A stretch of DNA of 64,000 nucleotides. Source: Neckera pumila (lineage: Eukaryota > Streptophyta > Bryopsida > Hypnales > Neckeraceae). This document shows positions 34,540 to 46,731 of this stretch, piece after piece; positions within the stretch are counted from its first letter, which is position 1; the number at the start of each line of letters is the position of its first letter. The notes beneath the pieces were generated by a model, which was not told the origin of the DNA, ran no database searches, and saw nothing but the letters and a program-made list of their open reading frames with translations. The stretch covers positions 17,804,328 through 17,868,327 of the forward strand of contig OZ018413.1 in the NCBI GenBank assembly GCA_963969595.1. The letters run 5' to 3'. The translations under genes and the position numbers were made by a program.

Positions 34540-36990
34540 ATCAAAAACTGGGTTGTTTCAAGATTGGGATCGGCGATGGGCACCAAGCGTTGCTAGTAAA
34601 GGTGAATTTGGACAAGGTTTGACTCAAGTGATAAAGGTGGTCAAGGACGTGTAGTTCAGTTTTGGTGGAGTCAAGTTTGTAGAAGACTTCACCGTTTGTG
34701 AGCTTGGAGGAGTTGATGGCGTATTGGGAATACGTTCTTAGCTTACTATGGCATATAGACTAGGCGTAGACTGAAGCTCCAAGTAGTGACAAGGGATGAC
34801 AAGGAAAGGCCAAAGCCCCTTGATTACTCTAGAATGCCAGGGCTTAAGAGTGTAGGAATCAACATGGTCATTGGGGACCAGCTCTTTGAAGAACGTTTTG
34901 TAATGGTGCTATGGAAAATATTCTTTCCATTTAATAAAAGGATGGTGTTTCCTTGAAGTGTTAAGTCCATGGTGTCCAAAAAGTACCTTGCAATGTTAGA
35001 AAAATCCAAGAATGTCTTGACAGATGAGTTGCCAAAGGAATTGCCTCCATTGGCATTGACTATTGTAGTAAGGCAATTTCTGCCTCTTTTGAGCCCATTG
35101 TGAGAGAATGTCAATTTCAGAGCCAAACACGCATGATTTTCAAAAGGGGTACACATGGCATTATATCATTTGTTGTAGAACTTTTCTAAAAACTTTGAAA
35201 AGAGTATACATGTGACAACAATAACTGCAATCAAAAAGCTTTTATAAAACACTGAATTACATACACACTAGAAGAAACCTGCATTTTAGGTAGCAATTTG
35301 TGATTTTTTAGACGGATTTTAGGTGACATCGAAAAAACAAACTTCTATTTTTACCTCTATTGAAGAAAAAATAGAAGTTTTTTTTTTCAATAATTTCAAA
35401 TGTTTTTTATTGTTAGCTCCTTGAAAGATAAAAAATGAAAAATAACCACGTCTAATAAAGGAATTAACAATAAAAACTAAAAGATTTTCAAGGAATTGGA
35501 AAAAAATTCAAAGAAGCTCATACATATCACTAACGGATCAGAAGAAATGCCTTCAAACAAGAGGCTTTAACATCTCCTACAATTCCACCAGCCATGATGC
35601 TTTGAAGATCATTAGAGAAAATTTCAACCCTCTGCAAAGCTAAATTGATGCATGAGATTGTGCAATTAGGGAAAATATTAGCCCAAAAAGATTGTTAGGC
35701 AATTTGTAAGGTGAGCTGTCAACCAAGGTGCCCCATCGGAATTCCGATTAAAAAAATTATTATTTTTTATTTTATTTTAAATATTTTTTTTCAATCTAAT
35801 TGTATATTCACCGAAATCCTAACGTCCCTATAGAGGGTCCAGATTTTCTATAATGTCATTCTCCACTTGTTGCACCAAGGCAGGCAATACTCAAGGAAAA
35901 AACAAAAAACAACATCACAACACTGCACATTACAAGTTAGGGTTTTATGACTCTCTTGAGAATTTTGAATGCAAGAATTTCAAATTTCAAAAAACTTTGG
36001 AGAATATACCATTCCACATATGCCAAAAAAGCCAACCTAGATCAAAATCACCTTGCTGTAAAATAAGTTCTAATATGCTCTATTGCAGCTATACATTACA
36101 AGATCCATTACAAGCTCTATTTCTATCCCACTACTACTTGTTTCTATAAACCCTAGTTTGCAAATCTCAAGTGCATACTTTTTAAAGCATCAGGTAATGA
36201 GCAGTATCCAGAATTACAAGCTCAAGGCTTGATAGCTAAATACCATTCAACCAGCGCACATCCTAAGCTCTCCATCTCTATCCAAACCTTTACACATTGC
36301 ACAAATATTTGCAGTGCGCCGTAGAAGAAAAACTCCAAACGTGAGAGCAACAAGGAAACACATCAAGCAAAACAAAGACACCACTCGTCACCTCCAGGCC
36401 ATGCTGTATCTATTGAAACAAACTACCCAAATACAACAACACTAGTACAAAACAAGGGTCTTTGACTCTTATGATTGAGAGTCGACTTCCACCAAAATTG
36501 AAGCACCCAATGTCTCGTGTGGCTAACGGCTACATACCATACCCGTTGATCTCTGAAGCTAACAAGGATTCACATCTAGATTAAGCGGAAAATGAAAACA
36601 AGCTTGTTAAAAAAAGACGAAGACGAACGAACACAAACAAGGTTGCCGCTACTGACCTTAAATCCCAATGGAGAATTCAATTGCCGCTTGAAACCTTCCT
36701 CTAGATGCTTCCTCCAGAATCACATTGTGGCACCTTTGCTCCCTTGCTTTTAAGACTCAAAAATCACAAACTCACAAATTCAAAAATCGCGAATTCAGGC
36801 TTGAGCAAACAACAACTGCCAAACGCTTGAGCGCCAAACCTTATTGGGAAATCCATCAACGGCTCTTCTTTTCTGCCATATAGCGCTCCATAGATGGCTC
36901 TAAAAGGCGTTTCGACTTTTTCCAAGAAGATCTATAGCCATTCTTCTTCACCATTTGCGACAGATTAATCAACGGTATTTAGAAGATTTT
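34540..36990. other. Spacer with unrecognised fragments
   Basis: No supported gene. A 110-codon minus-strand frame at 34824-35156 shows no motif. CACTAGAAGAAACC near 35266 looks like a CACTA-type terminus without a partner. The rest is AT-rich. Confidence 0.5.
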
Positions 36991-37440
36991 TTAACCCCTA
37001 AAAGCCCAAGGGGTTTGGACAAAATACAAATCTGTTATAAAATATAAATTCTAAATTTTTTTTGAAGTTTGCATACAAGAAGATAATGTGAAGCACAAAA
37101 AGTCCTGTATGGTCAAAATTATAAATTATTTTTAGATTCTCTTAAAATGAATTTTGAAGATAAAACTTCAAAAATTTGCCAAAACTATCATTTTTATCTT
37201 TAGATTTTGAATTTTTGTTTGATTGGTCAAAATTGTGGTTTCTATTGATTTGTGAACAAATGCATAAGATCTGGTAATGAGAACACCAACACTGTTCCAA
37301 ATTAGTAAGTTTTCAACACTAGGCAAATCTGAATACTTTGTGCTATTTCCTTATAATTTTTGTTTGAACGTAGAGATTTGAGTTTTGAGTATAAATATTG
37401 AAAGACAACCCAATATTTTGAAGGAAAAAAAAAATTGAAT
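36991..37440 (+). mobile_element. TTAA-type non-autonomous element, left end and interior
   Basis: Begins TTAACCCCTAAAAGCCCAAG. The interior matches 10.5-10.9 kb in reverse orientation. The right end is unclear and the boundary is approximate. No coding capacity. Confidence 0.6.
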
Positions 37441-40400
37441 TTTTTTTCTTTCTGCCCAAAAAATTTGCCTAAAGTTGAGCAGCAACCAAGAAATGGTTGC
37501 TTGAGCACTTAGGATTAATTTTTGAATCAGATCATATGGCTGAGCTTATTTGCCAGGAAGGGTGAGGAAGAAAGGGTATTTGGAATAGGCTTGGATGCCT
37601 CTTTTGGATACATAGTCACATGTCCAAGAACATCAATAAGCATGCATTTAAACATGGTTTGAGCTCTTGAGGTGGAGTGTCCTTATAGCACGCATCTGAA
37701 TATCAATATGGATTTATAAAGGGAGTCATTCCACTCTTTAAAAAAATTTCAAGTTTAAAAAAAAATGGAAACAACATATAACTCACTTATTCACATTTAG
37801 ACTCTTTTAGACATTTATTGAAATAATTACGATTTCTTGTAGTTGAAATATCCCATATCATTATACGCCAAAATTTTCCAAAATACATACTTCCACAACA
37901 TATAAAGAGAAGCCTAAATGAAATTGCTCTTCCATCCAAAACGAACATGTACAAACTCCAAAATGACATATTGGGTGGTTGCAAGAGAGACCGACCAGTT
38001 TTTGTAGCATTTTCCACAGTACTCCTTTTTTTCCGGGAGTATTGTATAATTAGAAGGAAAAAAGAATTTAGTGTAAAAATCTGTTTAATGTATAAACCTT
38101 TAAGAAGAAGGTATCCAATGAAGGAAAAGCATAGAAAAATTCTCTAACTAGGAGAACTAGAAAAGTGCAAAATCTCATGAAAATAGGTACTTTCACATTT
38201 TAATTTGAAAAAAATAGAAAAGGATTTTTTTTTTAAATTAAAAATTGTCCATTTGGGAGAACTTTATGATGAAGAGATTTCACCAAAAGATGATCTTAAG
38301 ACCATCTTCAATGATCAGAAATGCACACGCAAAGGAGCCCTTATAGCATGCATGTGGAAGACTTAAAGTAAAATACTTTTTAAATTTTCTTTGATAGAAA
38401 CATGACTTCCTACCATAGAAATAGACCACAAAAATTTTAGCTCTAGATCGATCATCAATTTCAGTACTCCCCAATACTAAAAAAATCCTAAACCGCAAAA
38501 TGGGACAAATTTGCTAAATTTAAATTTAAATATAAAATGATTTTTTGATTTTTTTGAAAATAAAGGAATTTGTATACTATCAAGTGAGCCATCGTCAATA
38601 AAAATTTCAAAGTAATCAGATTTATGCTTCAAAAGTTATAGCCGATGACAACTCTATCACTTCAATTGTGACGCTAAATAGTACCAATCTTTCTTGCAAT
38701 CACCCTACTCTAACAACATTGCTACATAGTGGCTAAAAATAAGTAGCACATTAAACAATTTTTTACTATTGACTCCTCAATCAATGTACATTGTCTACCC
38801 TACGAGAAGGTCAAAGTTGGCATAAATTAAATCATATTTGTAAAAACTTGAGCCAACGTATCATCTTATGATTGATGTAAGGTGACAAGGAACCTTGAGA
38901 ATCTCACATGGAAATTCAATTCCAACACATCTTTGTTGAATCACACCTTCATGTACAGTATTGAAAATTCTCTACATTCAATGCGATCAAAGCAAGCACT
39001 AGCAAAACACGGCAAATTCACAACCTCCAAAGTCAAAGCCCTTTTTAGAGATTGTCCTATTAGGAGTTTGTTTAAGTGAGAGCATTGCCACCGGGGGGCA
39101 GTCAAATCCCCACAACCAACCAGCTTTGTTGAACTCACCAGTTGGCCTCATCACATATCGCTGTCATTACTGTTTGTCCCATCTAAATCCTTAGATTCAA
39201 CTTATATTCTTTTCCATTTTTTAATTTTCTTCTTGAAATTTCTAAATCCCACCACAACTACAACCAAAAAGTACAAGGAAAGATCTTATCAGACACAGAA
39301 AAAATTGGTTGTACTCTGCAAGTTAAGAAATAGAACCTTGCCTATTAGATTGGGGAGCTCTATGGTTTGTCAACTCAAGTCTTGTATGTGATTTAAGAAA
39401 CCATTAGGACAAATTTGAAGACTGCAGAAAGCCATCTAATTGTATGCAACAATGACACAAAAATAAATATAAAAAAAATAATTGGCCCACATGATATGTA
39501 GTAGTGCCATGTCAGACTTGCAATTTAAAATATATATATATATATTTTTATTTTTATTTTTTATTTTTTATTTTTCCAAAAAATTTACGTTATTTTATTT
39601 TATTTTATTTCTTAAAATTGCATTACGGACAAAAGTCAAATGGCCTTGTGCAAGGTTCACCTTTTTTGTATTGCAATGATCTCATGACTGCTTGGATATG
39701 ACGGATTATTACTATAAAAGCTTAACAATTCTTGTATTCATTTTCACTTTTCTATTTTGTACTTAGTGGTGTGCGAAAAAATTGACTTTTCAAGTGATTG
39801 AATGCAATTGTCTTTCATTGAGAATGTCTAATATTTAGTATAGCAATATGTATTTAAGTGTTAATACAAAGTCTAATTACAAGGAAGCAAGATGGGCATA
39901 ATCAAATTCAGATAAAGACCCCCCCATGATCAACTACTTGCACCTCCTTGTAAGGTCTTTATGTGATTTTCAAAAACATCGAACCTTTCATCTTCTACAT
40001 AGAACTAAATGGGAAGGTCTCCCTACAACTACATTAGAAGAGATTTGAGGCCTCTAAGAGACTGCGAGTTATTCTGCGCTCCCAGACTGTGGGAATGCAG
40101 GAAAGCTGCTAGCTGATGTGGTCAAGAGAGTGCCACATCATTTTTGAAAAAAAAAAAAAAAAAAAAAATTGGCCTAAAATGATATTTGGGAGAGAATTTT
40201 ATTTTATTTTATTTTGGTGAAAAAGAAAGTTTCTAAAAGCCCATACCGGCTGTTCACAGATTTGGTCAGATTGGGGAACGGGCCTGAAATGGCCCTCCAA
40301 TGCCCTCAAATCTCCCCTAATGACCTACTTAATCTCCCCTTTGTAAATCTCCTTTTGTTAATGTCCTGAAAAACTAGAAAGTCTAAATCTACAAAATTAA

Positions 40401-42699
40401 TTAGTTGTAGTCACATTTTTTATTTTTCCATTAGATCAAAGCTACCACATTCAAACAAGACCTGACAAGTTCTAAGGAAAAATGGGAAATTTGCAAAAAT
40501 CGTAAATAAAAAGAAGGCAGTAAAACAAAAATATCAGGTCTACACCAATTGAGCTAAGAAAACAGATTGGAAGGACTTCTGAAAAATAGTTGTGAATCTG
40601 GTTGGAAAAAAATATTCACAAAAAGTCTACACTTCTCCACCAAGCGATTTGATGACATAGTACTAAAGCTCAAAGCCTTGTAATTTCACAGTTGATTGGA
40701 ACTAATCTGCTGACTTTCAAAAACATGAGCCATAGACAAGCAAACCATTCTTTTCAATCTAAACAAAAGCAAGGGATTACCCAATTAGAGTTCGAAACTA
40801 GTCATTTGTACTACTAGCAATTATATTTGAGTCATTTTTGGACATAATATAGTATAATTTGGCGGAACAAATGGCGGCGATCACGCAATTGCATGCCACG
40901 CGGAACCCTAGCCGTCTCCTTCATTAATGTTATGCGGCAATATTGAATGTTATAGGGGTGCTCCAAATTTCAACATTCATCAACATATTGGATAGAAAAT
41001 ATCATATTAGAACATATCACATATCTATAATTTAGTTTTCATCCACAATCTGGTGATTTCATCTAAGATTTCCTTTTATTTGAAGTTTTTGGCGATTTTC
41101 CACCATTTTAGTACCATTTTTTCTATATGCACGGTGCCAGGCCATAAAATTTGGTGCAATTTTGCACCAAACCGCTAGAAAAAAACACACTGTTCAATGC
41201 CGTCCATGCTCTTGTAAACTTTGGTTGGTTAGTTTCTCTTTTTGTGCATCCATTAGGAAAAAGATGAAACCCTGGAAGAGGCCGTGAGACCTGAGAATGC
41301 AAGGAACGCAAGTCAAAAAAAAATAAAAAATAATTTTTTTTTTTTTTTTTTTTTTGCGACAGCAAATTGCAGGCGCGGAACAGCACAGAACAGCAAGGAA
41401 CAATGTAGCTGAATTGCTTAAAAAAACATTAAGAAAACAATTTATTAAATAAATTCAAAATTACAAAATTTTCAGATCTGACATGGCACCACACATGCCA
41501 TGTTCGATTGCAATCATTACAATTTGTTAATTTTTATTATTTTTTATTTTTTATTTTTTATTTTTTTATTATTTTTTATTTTTTATTGATATTTTATTAA
41601 TTTTTTATCTATTTTTATCTATTTTTTAAATATTTTTTTAATTGTAAATCACTGTTGAGTTCCCTTGAGTTCCCTGGAGGGGAAGCTTACACTACGAAGG
41701 AGGCCCTTCCAGGGTTCATTCTTTTCCTAATGAACTTGCTTTCCTTGCCAACACCATGTCACTTTTCATGTCAAGTACGCCATGACAATTAGCTGTTGAT
41801 TGGACGCCCTTGTTACATATGTAGGTAGTAGACTTGCCCCATTACCACCCTTTCCACTTCATTTGACACGTAGATTTCCTCATTCGATTTACATCCAACC
41901 TTGAAATGGACAGTGACAACATAGCCGCAGTTATTTATAAAAATGATTTGTCCACAATGACTCTAGGGCGCCAAGTCATTTCACAGTCATATATGTCCGG
42001 AATGACTGCTATGTATTTATTCTTGCAAGTCATTTATGCCTTCATTTTCTTGAAGTGATAGTATAGACATCACAATTGCCAAACCCTCACCTCCAAAGTT
42101 ACAAACTATCATGCATCAAAGGAGGGGGGGCCGTGGTACATGTATACTCAGTAGTACAAATTTTATGTTCCCAACAGATGCTTTGAAATTCAATCAAATG
42201 TTCTAAAAAAATAATATTTAAACTCTTCCTCTAGTGGAAAAATAGTATGCAAAGAACTAGAAAAGATGTGTGACACCAAATTACTACTCCGTACAACATT
42301 ATTTAATGAGTAGTATAAACTTTGAGATAAATGTAGAGAAAGAATACGGCACTACAAATTATTTGAGTCAGCATCCACTTCCTATCACAAACTGCAAATT
42401 TTGAAGACATCTATGTCACATTAGCATCATTGGCCAAAATTATACATTGGTAGCATAAACCATAAGAAAATTGTAGAAAATGAAAGCATGTATTAAAATT
42501 ATTTCTATACAAAGTACATATCTATAGAACACAAATTTGATCTTTAAAAAAGTGTTCCTTCCCACTTATTTGCAATGTTAATTCCTGAATTGACTTTCTT
42601 TAACAATCCTTTCTTTTGAAAAAATATCATTTTTTCAATACAAAATGAGGAATAATCATGAAGAAATAAATGAAATCATCAAAACTGATCAACAAAAGG
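37441..42699. other. Gene-poor AT-rich spacer with dispersed repeats
   Basis: No gene supported. It contains a dispersed repeat shared with 55.4 kb (listed separately), a segment at 40640-40800 that resembles the 3' flank of the VID27-like gene, homopolymer runs at about 40147-40168 and 41336-41355, and TATTT-rich low-complexity tracts at 39530-39610 and 41520-41640. Confidence 0.6.
38010..38720 (+). repeat. Dispersed repeat, related to 55350-56060
   Basis: Shares in the same order and orientation with 55.35-56.06 kb: ACCTTTAAGA, GAAGCATAGAAA, GGGAGAACTAGAAA, AAAATAG then ACTTT, and TTCACCAAAAGA. Identity looks like about 75 percent by eye with indels. No coding frame and no recognised ends. 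Confidence 0.6.
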
Positions 42700-43553
42700 A
42701 GTTCCTTACTACTGGTATTTTTATGTATAGCCATAGGATCTTACAGTAGACCAATATGAGAATGTGTAGAGAAAACTTCAGACAATTGACTACATAGATT
42801 GCAAGATAAATGTAATCAAAATGAAGAAATCATATTTTTTGGCACTATGGCAAACTAGTTTATGAGATTTTGAATCTTCTTAATTTAAGACTTTTGCACT
42901 ATAGATTTTCAATAATAAAATTTTCAAAATGAAAAACTGAATTGAGAATATAGAAAATTAAAGTTTAAAAAATAACATGATTTAAATTCTTGAAAAAATT
43001 ATTAAGTAGAAGAAGGTACATGATATAGGAAAAAATGAAATCCTTTATAGCTCCAAGATGGAACAACAAATAAACTAATCATGGTTGTTAGATTGCTCTA
43101 ACAATCAAAGTTAATCCTTAGTTTGGAATTTTTTGTTTTGAAAAATTGTTAAAATTGAGCTTATAAATGAATCCTATACATTATTTTTGCAAAAGATTCT
43201 CTGATTGCTTGCAAAACAAGATCATGCTCCATAGCTTTCACATAATAAATCCAAATGTAATGAATCAAAGCTTTTCTATGTATAAAAAATATAATCTAAA
43301 AATATCTATATACATGAATCTTTATTTCAAATTTTTGTGGATTTTTTTCTAACCATTGAGTTCAGTTTGGGCTTATAGTAATATAAATTTTGCTCTTGGG
43401 CGTCAATTGAAATAAAAATAATACTACTAGAAAGCTAATAAGTTTTTCTATCTTATAAAAAAGTTTTAAGAGTTTCATTAAAAATTGAGTTCATAGGAAC
43501 TTGCCCAAAATCTATTTTGTCATTTGACTAAGGGAACAATGGGCTTTAGGGCT
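42700..43553 (+). mobile_element. Degenerate piggyBac-like element, copy G
   Basis: The interior is homologous to copies A and B (ATAGGATCTTACAG, TACATAGATTGCAAGATAAA, TTGCCCAAAATC) and it ends ACAATGGGCTTTAGGGCTAA, a mutated form of the family right end. The left inverted repeat cannot be found. It lies about 250 bp left of copy B in the same orientation. Confidence 0.65.
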
Positions 43554-43800
43554 AAGGTGAAAACACCTAGAAAACATCAAAATAAGCAATTCATATAGTT
43601 GGAGACACCTTTTTTAGAAAAAAAATATTATAGTAATAACAATTGAAAATTATGAATTTAAAAAAATTATAAGATATATAACTATTATAAATTTTCAAAG
43701 CAAAATTTCCTAGGCCATTGAAACCATCATATAGCTTAGCCATAATATCAAAATCTAAAAATCAAGCAATCAAACAATTGCAATTAAGTATGGGAATGGT

Positions 43801-44727
43801 TTAACCCCTAAAGGACCAAGGTGATTTTCCTATCAAAAACCACTAAAAACTATCATTTCTATTGCAAAGAGAAAAGAACTTTAATTTTTTTTCTTTTGGC
43901 ATATCCAACCAAAAGATCTTATACTTGACTAGTATATGAATATGTGGAAGAAATTTCAAAAACTTTGACTATGCAGATTGTAAGATATATGCATTTAAAG
44001 TGAAGAAACAAGTTTTTTGGCACCTTGCTTGAGTAGATTTTTTGGCTTTGAATCTTTTTAGTTGAAATTTTTTGCATTAGTGAATTTGGTTTTCTACTTA
44101 TTTATGTTAAGAAATTGAGTTGAGAATCTATAAAAAATTTAGGAAAAAAAACACTTAATTTTCACTCATTAAAAATTGTTAAATAGAGGTGGGTTCAAGA
44201 TTGAAGAAAAAACTAAATTGTGAATAGCTTTTAGATGGAATTGAATCACAATAATCCCAGCGCCGACATTGTTCTAGCAAGAAAAATCAACCTTGTCTAA
44301 TAATTTTTTTTGAAGAATTCTAAAAATTGCATTCAAAAATGAATTCTACAAGTTATTTTTTGAAGAAGATGCTTAGATTGCCCGAAAAACTAAGATTGTC
44401 CATAACTTTCTCATTATTAGTCCAAGTTGAATGAAACAAAGCTTCACATGTAGATTAAAATATAACCTTTAAGAAAAAAAATTGATTTTTTTTTTTTTGA
44501 CTTTTTGTGATTTTTTTTTGTGCTGCCCGTTGAACTCCATTTTTGCTTATTGTGCCATAACTTTTGCTCCCGGGCATCAATTTAAATACAAATTGCATAT
44601 TCACAAAGCTCTTGCAAAAATGCACAACTTCAAAAAATCCCAAAAATATCACTAAAAATTGAGATAGTAGAAACCTGTATGGACCCAAATTGTCCCTCGA
44701 GGGGACAAACGGTCCTTTAAGGGTTAA
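43801..44727 (+). mobile_element. Non-autonomous piggyBac-like element, copy B (927 bp, intact ends)
   Basis: Bounded by TTAA at 43801-43804 and 44724-44727, with left end TTAACCCCTAAAGGACCAAG and right end ACGGTCCTTTAAGGGTTAA. The interior aligns with copy A along its length. No transposase, so movement would depend on an enzyme supplied in trans. The intact TTAA on both sides fits piggyBac's target preference. Confidence 0.85.
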
Positions 44728-45803
44728 TAGAAGTTTTACTTGTTACGAATGAGTCACAGACATTTTCGAGTGTTTTGACCTTACGTCACTTTCATCAAGG
44801 CATTGAAGAGGCTATTTCAACCCTTCATAAGTTTACTAGTTGCAAGCATCTATTTCTACACAAATGATTTTGAAGGAGTTTTGGTTATCTTCATGTTCAA
44901 TTTATTTGAAAATTAGTGAAGCATGCATATGTACCGTTACAAAATTATTTGAAATACAACCGGGTACTTTAGATTGTCTATGGCTTTAGAACTATCATCA
45001 TACTACTAAAATCATAACTCCCTTTGTAATATTACAAATGCTACCATTACTAATAGGGGCTCATGCTTACTATGCTACGCATTCATTGTATCACATATTA
45101 GTAAAATTTTGATATTTTTGAATAGAATGCATGATAATGATTTCAATGAGTCTTTGAAATAATTAATTTTAATATTTTGTAATAATATTTTCTCTCATGC
45201 AAACATAAAATAATATTTTCACACAATGTTATATTATAGAAATAAAGTAGTAGTTTGCAGTCACCTCTATAATATCACTTTAACAACTTTTATGATTTCA
45301 AAATTCTATTGCTACTACCAAATGATTTGAGAAATTTATTCAATTGAAGCGATTTTGGATTTCACAACAATTAAGTTGTTCATGAAGTATTTGAAATTTA
45401 CAAAATTTTCTTTTCGATTCACCAAGTTTTTGGGTTGCCATTGTTGGTAACAATTGAGTCAACTTTTGAATGCATTACAATAAATGTGTATCTTTTACAG
45501 TATTCATCATTGCATATATTTCATTCATCATTCAATAAATTTCTATTGTACATTTCAATATATGCTTACTTATAAACAAAATTATACAAAGATTTTAGTA
45601 ATTTTTATTTGAAGATTTATTGAAATTTTGTTCTGCATTTTCTCTAATACATAAAAATTCTAATAAAATTCTAATGATGAATGCGTAGCATAGCAAGCGC
45701 CAACCGCTAGTTTAAGCTAAATTTTTATTTCACATTGAGCATGTAGAATAATTATTATTTGTATAGTAAATTTCAAAAAAAATTCTAATAAATTCTTACA
45801 TAA

Positions 45804-46731
45804 TTAATCCCTAAAGGACCATTGTCGGTTCGGCGAACATTTGGGATTTTGGGCAGGTACCTATGGGCTGAAATTTTATCTTGATTTTTTGAAACTTTTT
45901 TGAAGATAGGAAAAGTGATAAGCTTTGTGGGAATACAATTTTTTTCACAATCGGTGCCCGGGAAAAAAAGTTATGACCAAATAAGCTCAAAACAGGGGAC
46001 GATGGGCAGCCAAAAAAAAAGACAAAAATTTGAATTTTTTTTTTAGTATTTTTTTTCTCATAGGTTATATTTTTGTCTATTTGGAAAGCTTTGATTCATT
46101 TCATTTGGATTTGTTAGGAGAAAGTTATGGACTTTCTTGTTTTTCGAGCAGTTAGAGCATCTTTTTGAAAAAAATAACTTCTAGGATGCATTTCTGAATG
46201 CAATTTTTCAGATTTTTCAGTTTTTTTTTTTGCCATGGTTTATATTGCTTGATTGAACAATCTACACCATTGGGATTAGTGAATTTTAATTCCATATAAA
46301 ATATATGAATATTTTAGATTTTCCTTCTATCTTGTAACTACTTCTATTTAACAAATTTTTAAAGAATGGTAATTAAGTTTGTTTTTTGTTTTTTTTCTAG
46401 ACTCTCAACTCAATTCTCCACTACAAAGATTTAAAGCTCAAAACTCTGTAGTGCAAAAATTTTAAGTTAAAAATGTTCAAAGTCAAAAAATCTAGTCCTG
46501 CAATGTGCTGAAAAACTTGTTTTTTTTCACTGTAAATGCAAATATCTTGCAATCTGTGCGGTCAAAAGTTCTGAATTTTTTTTCATACACTCTCAAACTA
46601 GTTAGGTGTAAGATCCTATGGTTAGATGTGAAAAAAAAAAACATTTTTCAATTTTTTTTACTTTTTGCTATAGAAATGGCAGTTTTGAGTGTTTTTTGGC
46701 AGAAAAAGGGCCTCAGTATCTTAGGGGTTAA
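45804..46731 (-). mobile_element. Non-autonomous piggyBac-like element, copy C (928 bp, inverted relative to B)
   Basis: Bounded by TTAATCCCTAAAGGACCATT at 45804 and CTTAGGGGTTAA ending at 46731. The sequence is the reverse complement of copies A and B in arrangement (GCAGGTACCTATGGGCTGAA near the left edge, GGCAGTTTTGAGTGTTTTTT near the right). Same length as copy B within one base. The 106-codon frame inside is not a gene. Confidence 0.83.
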
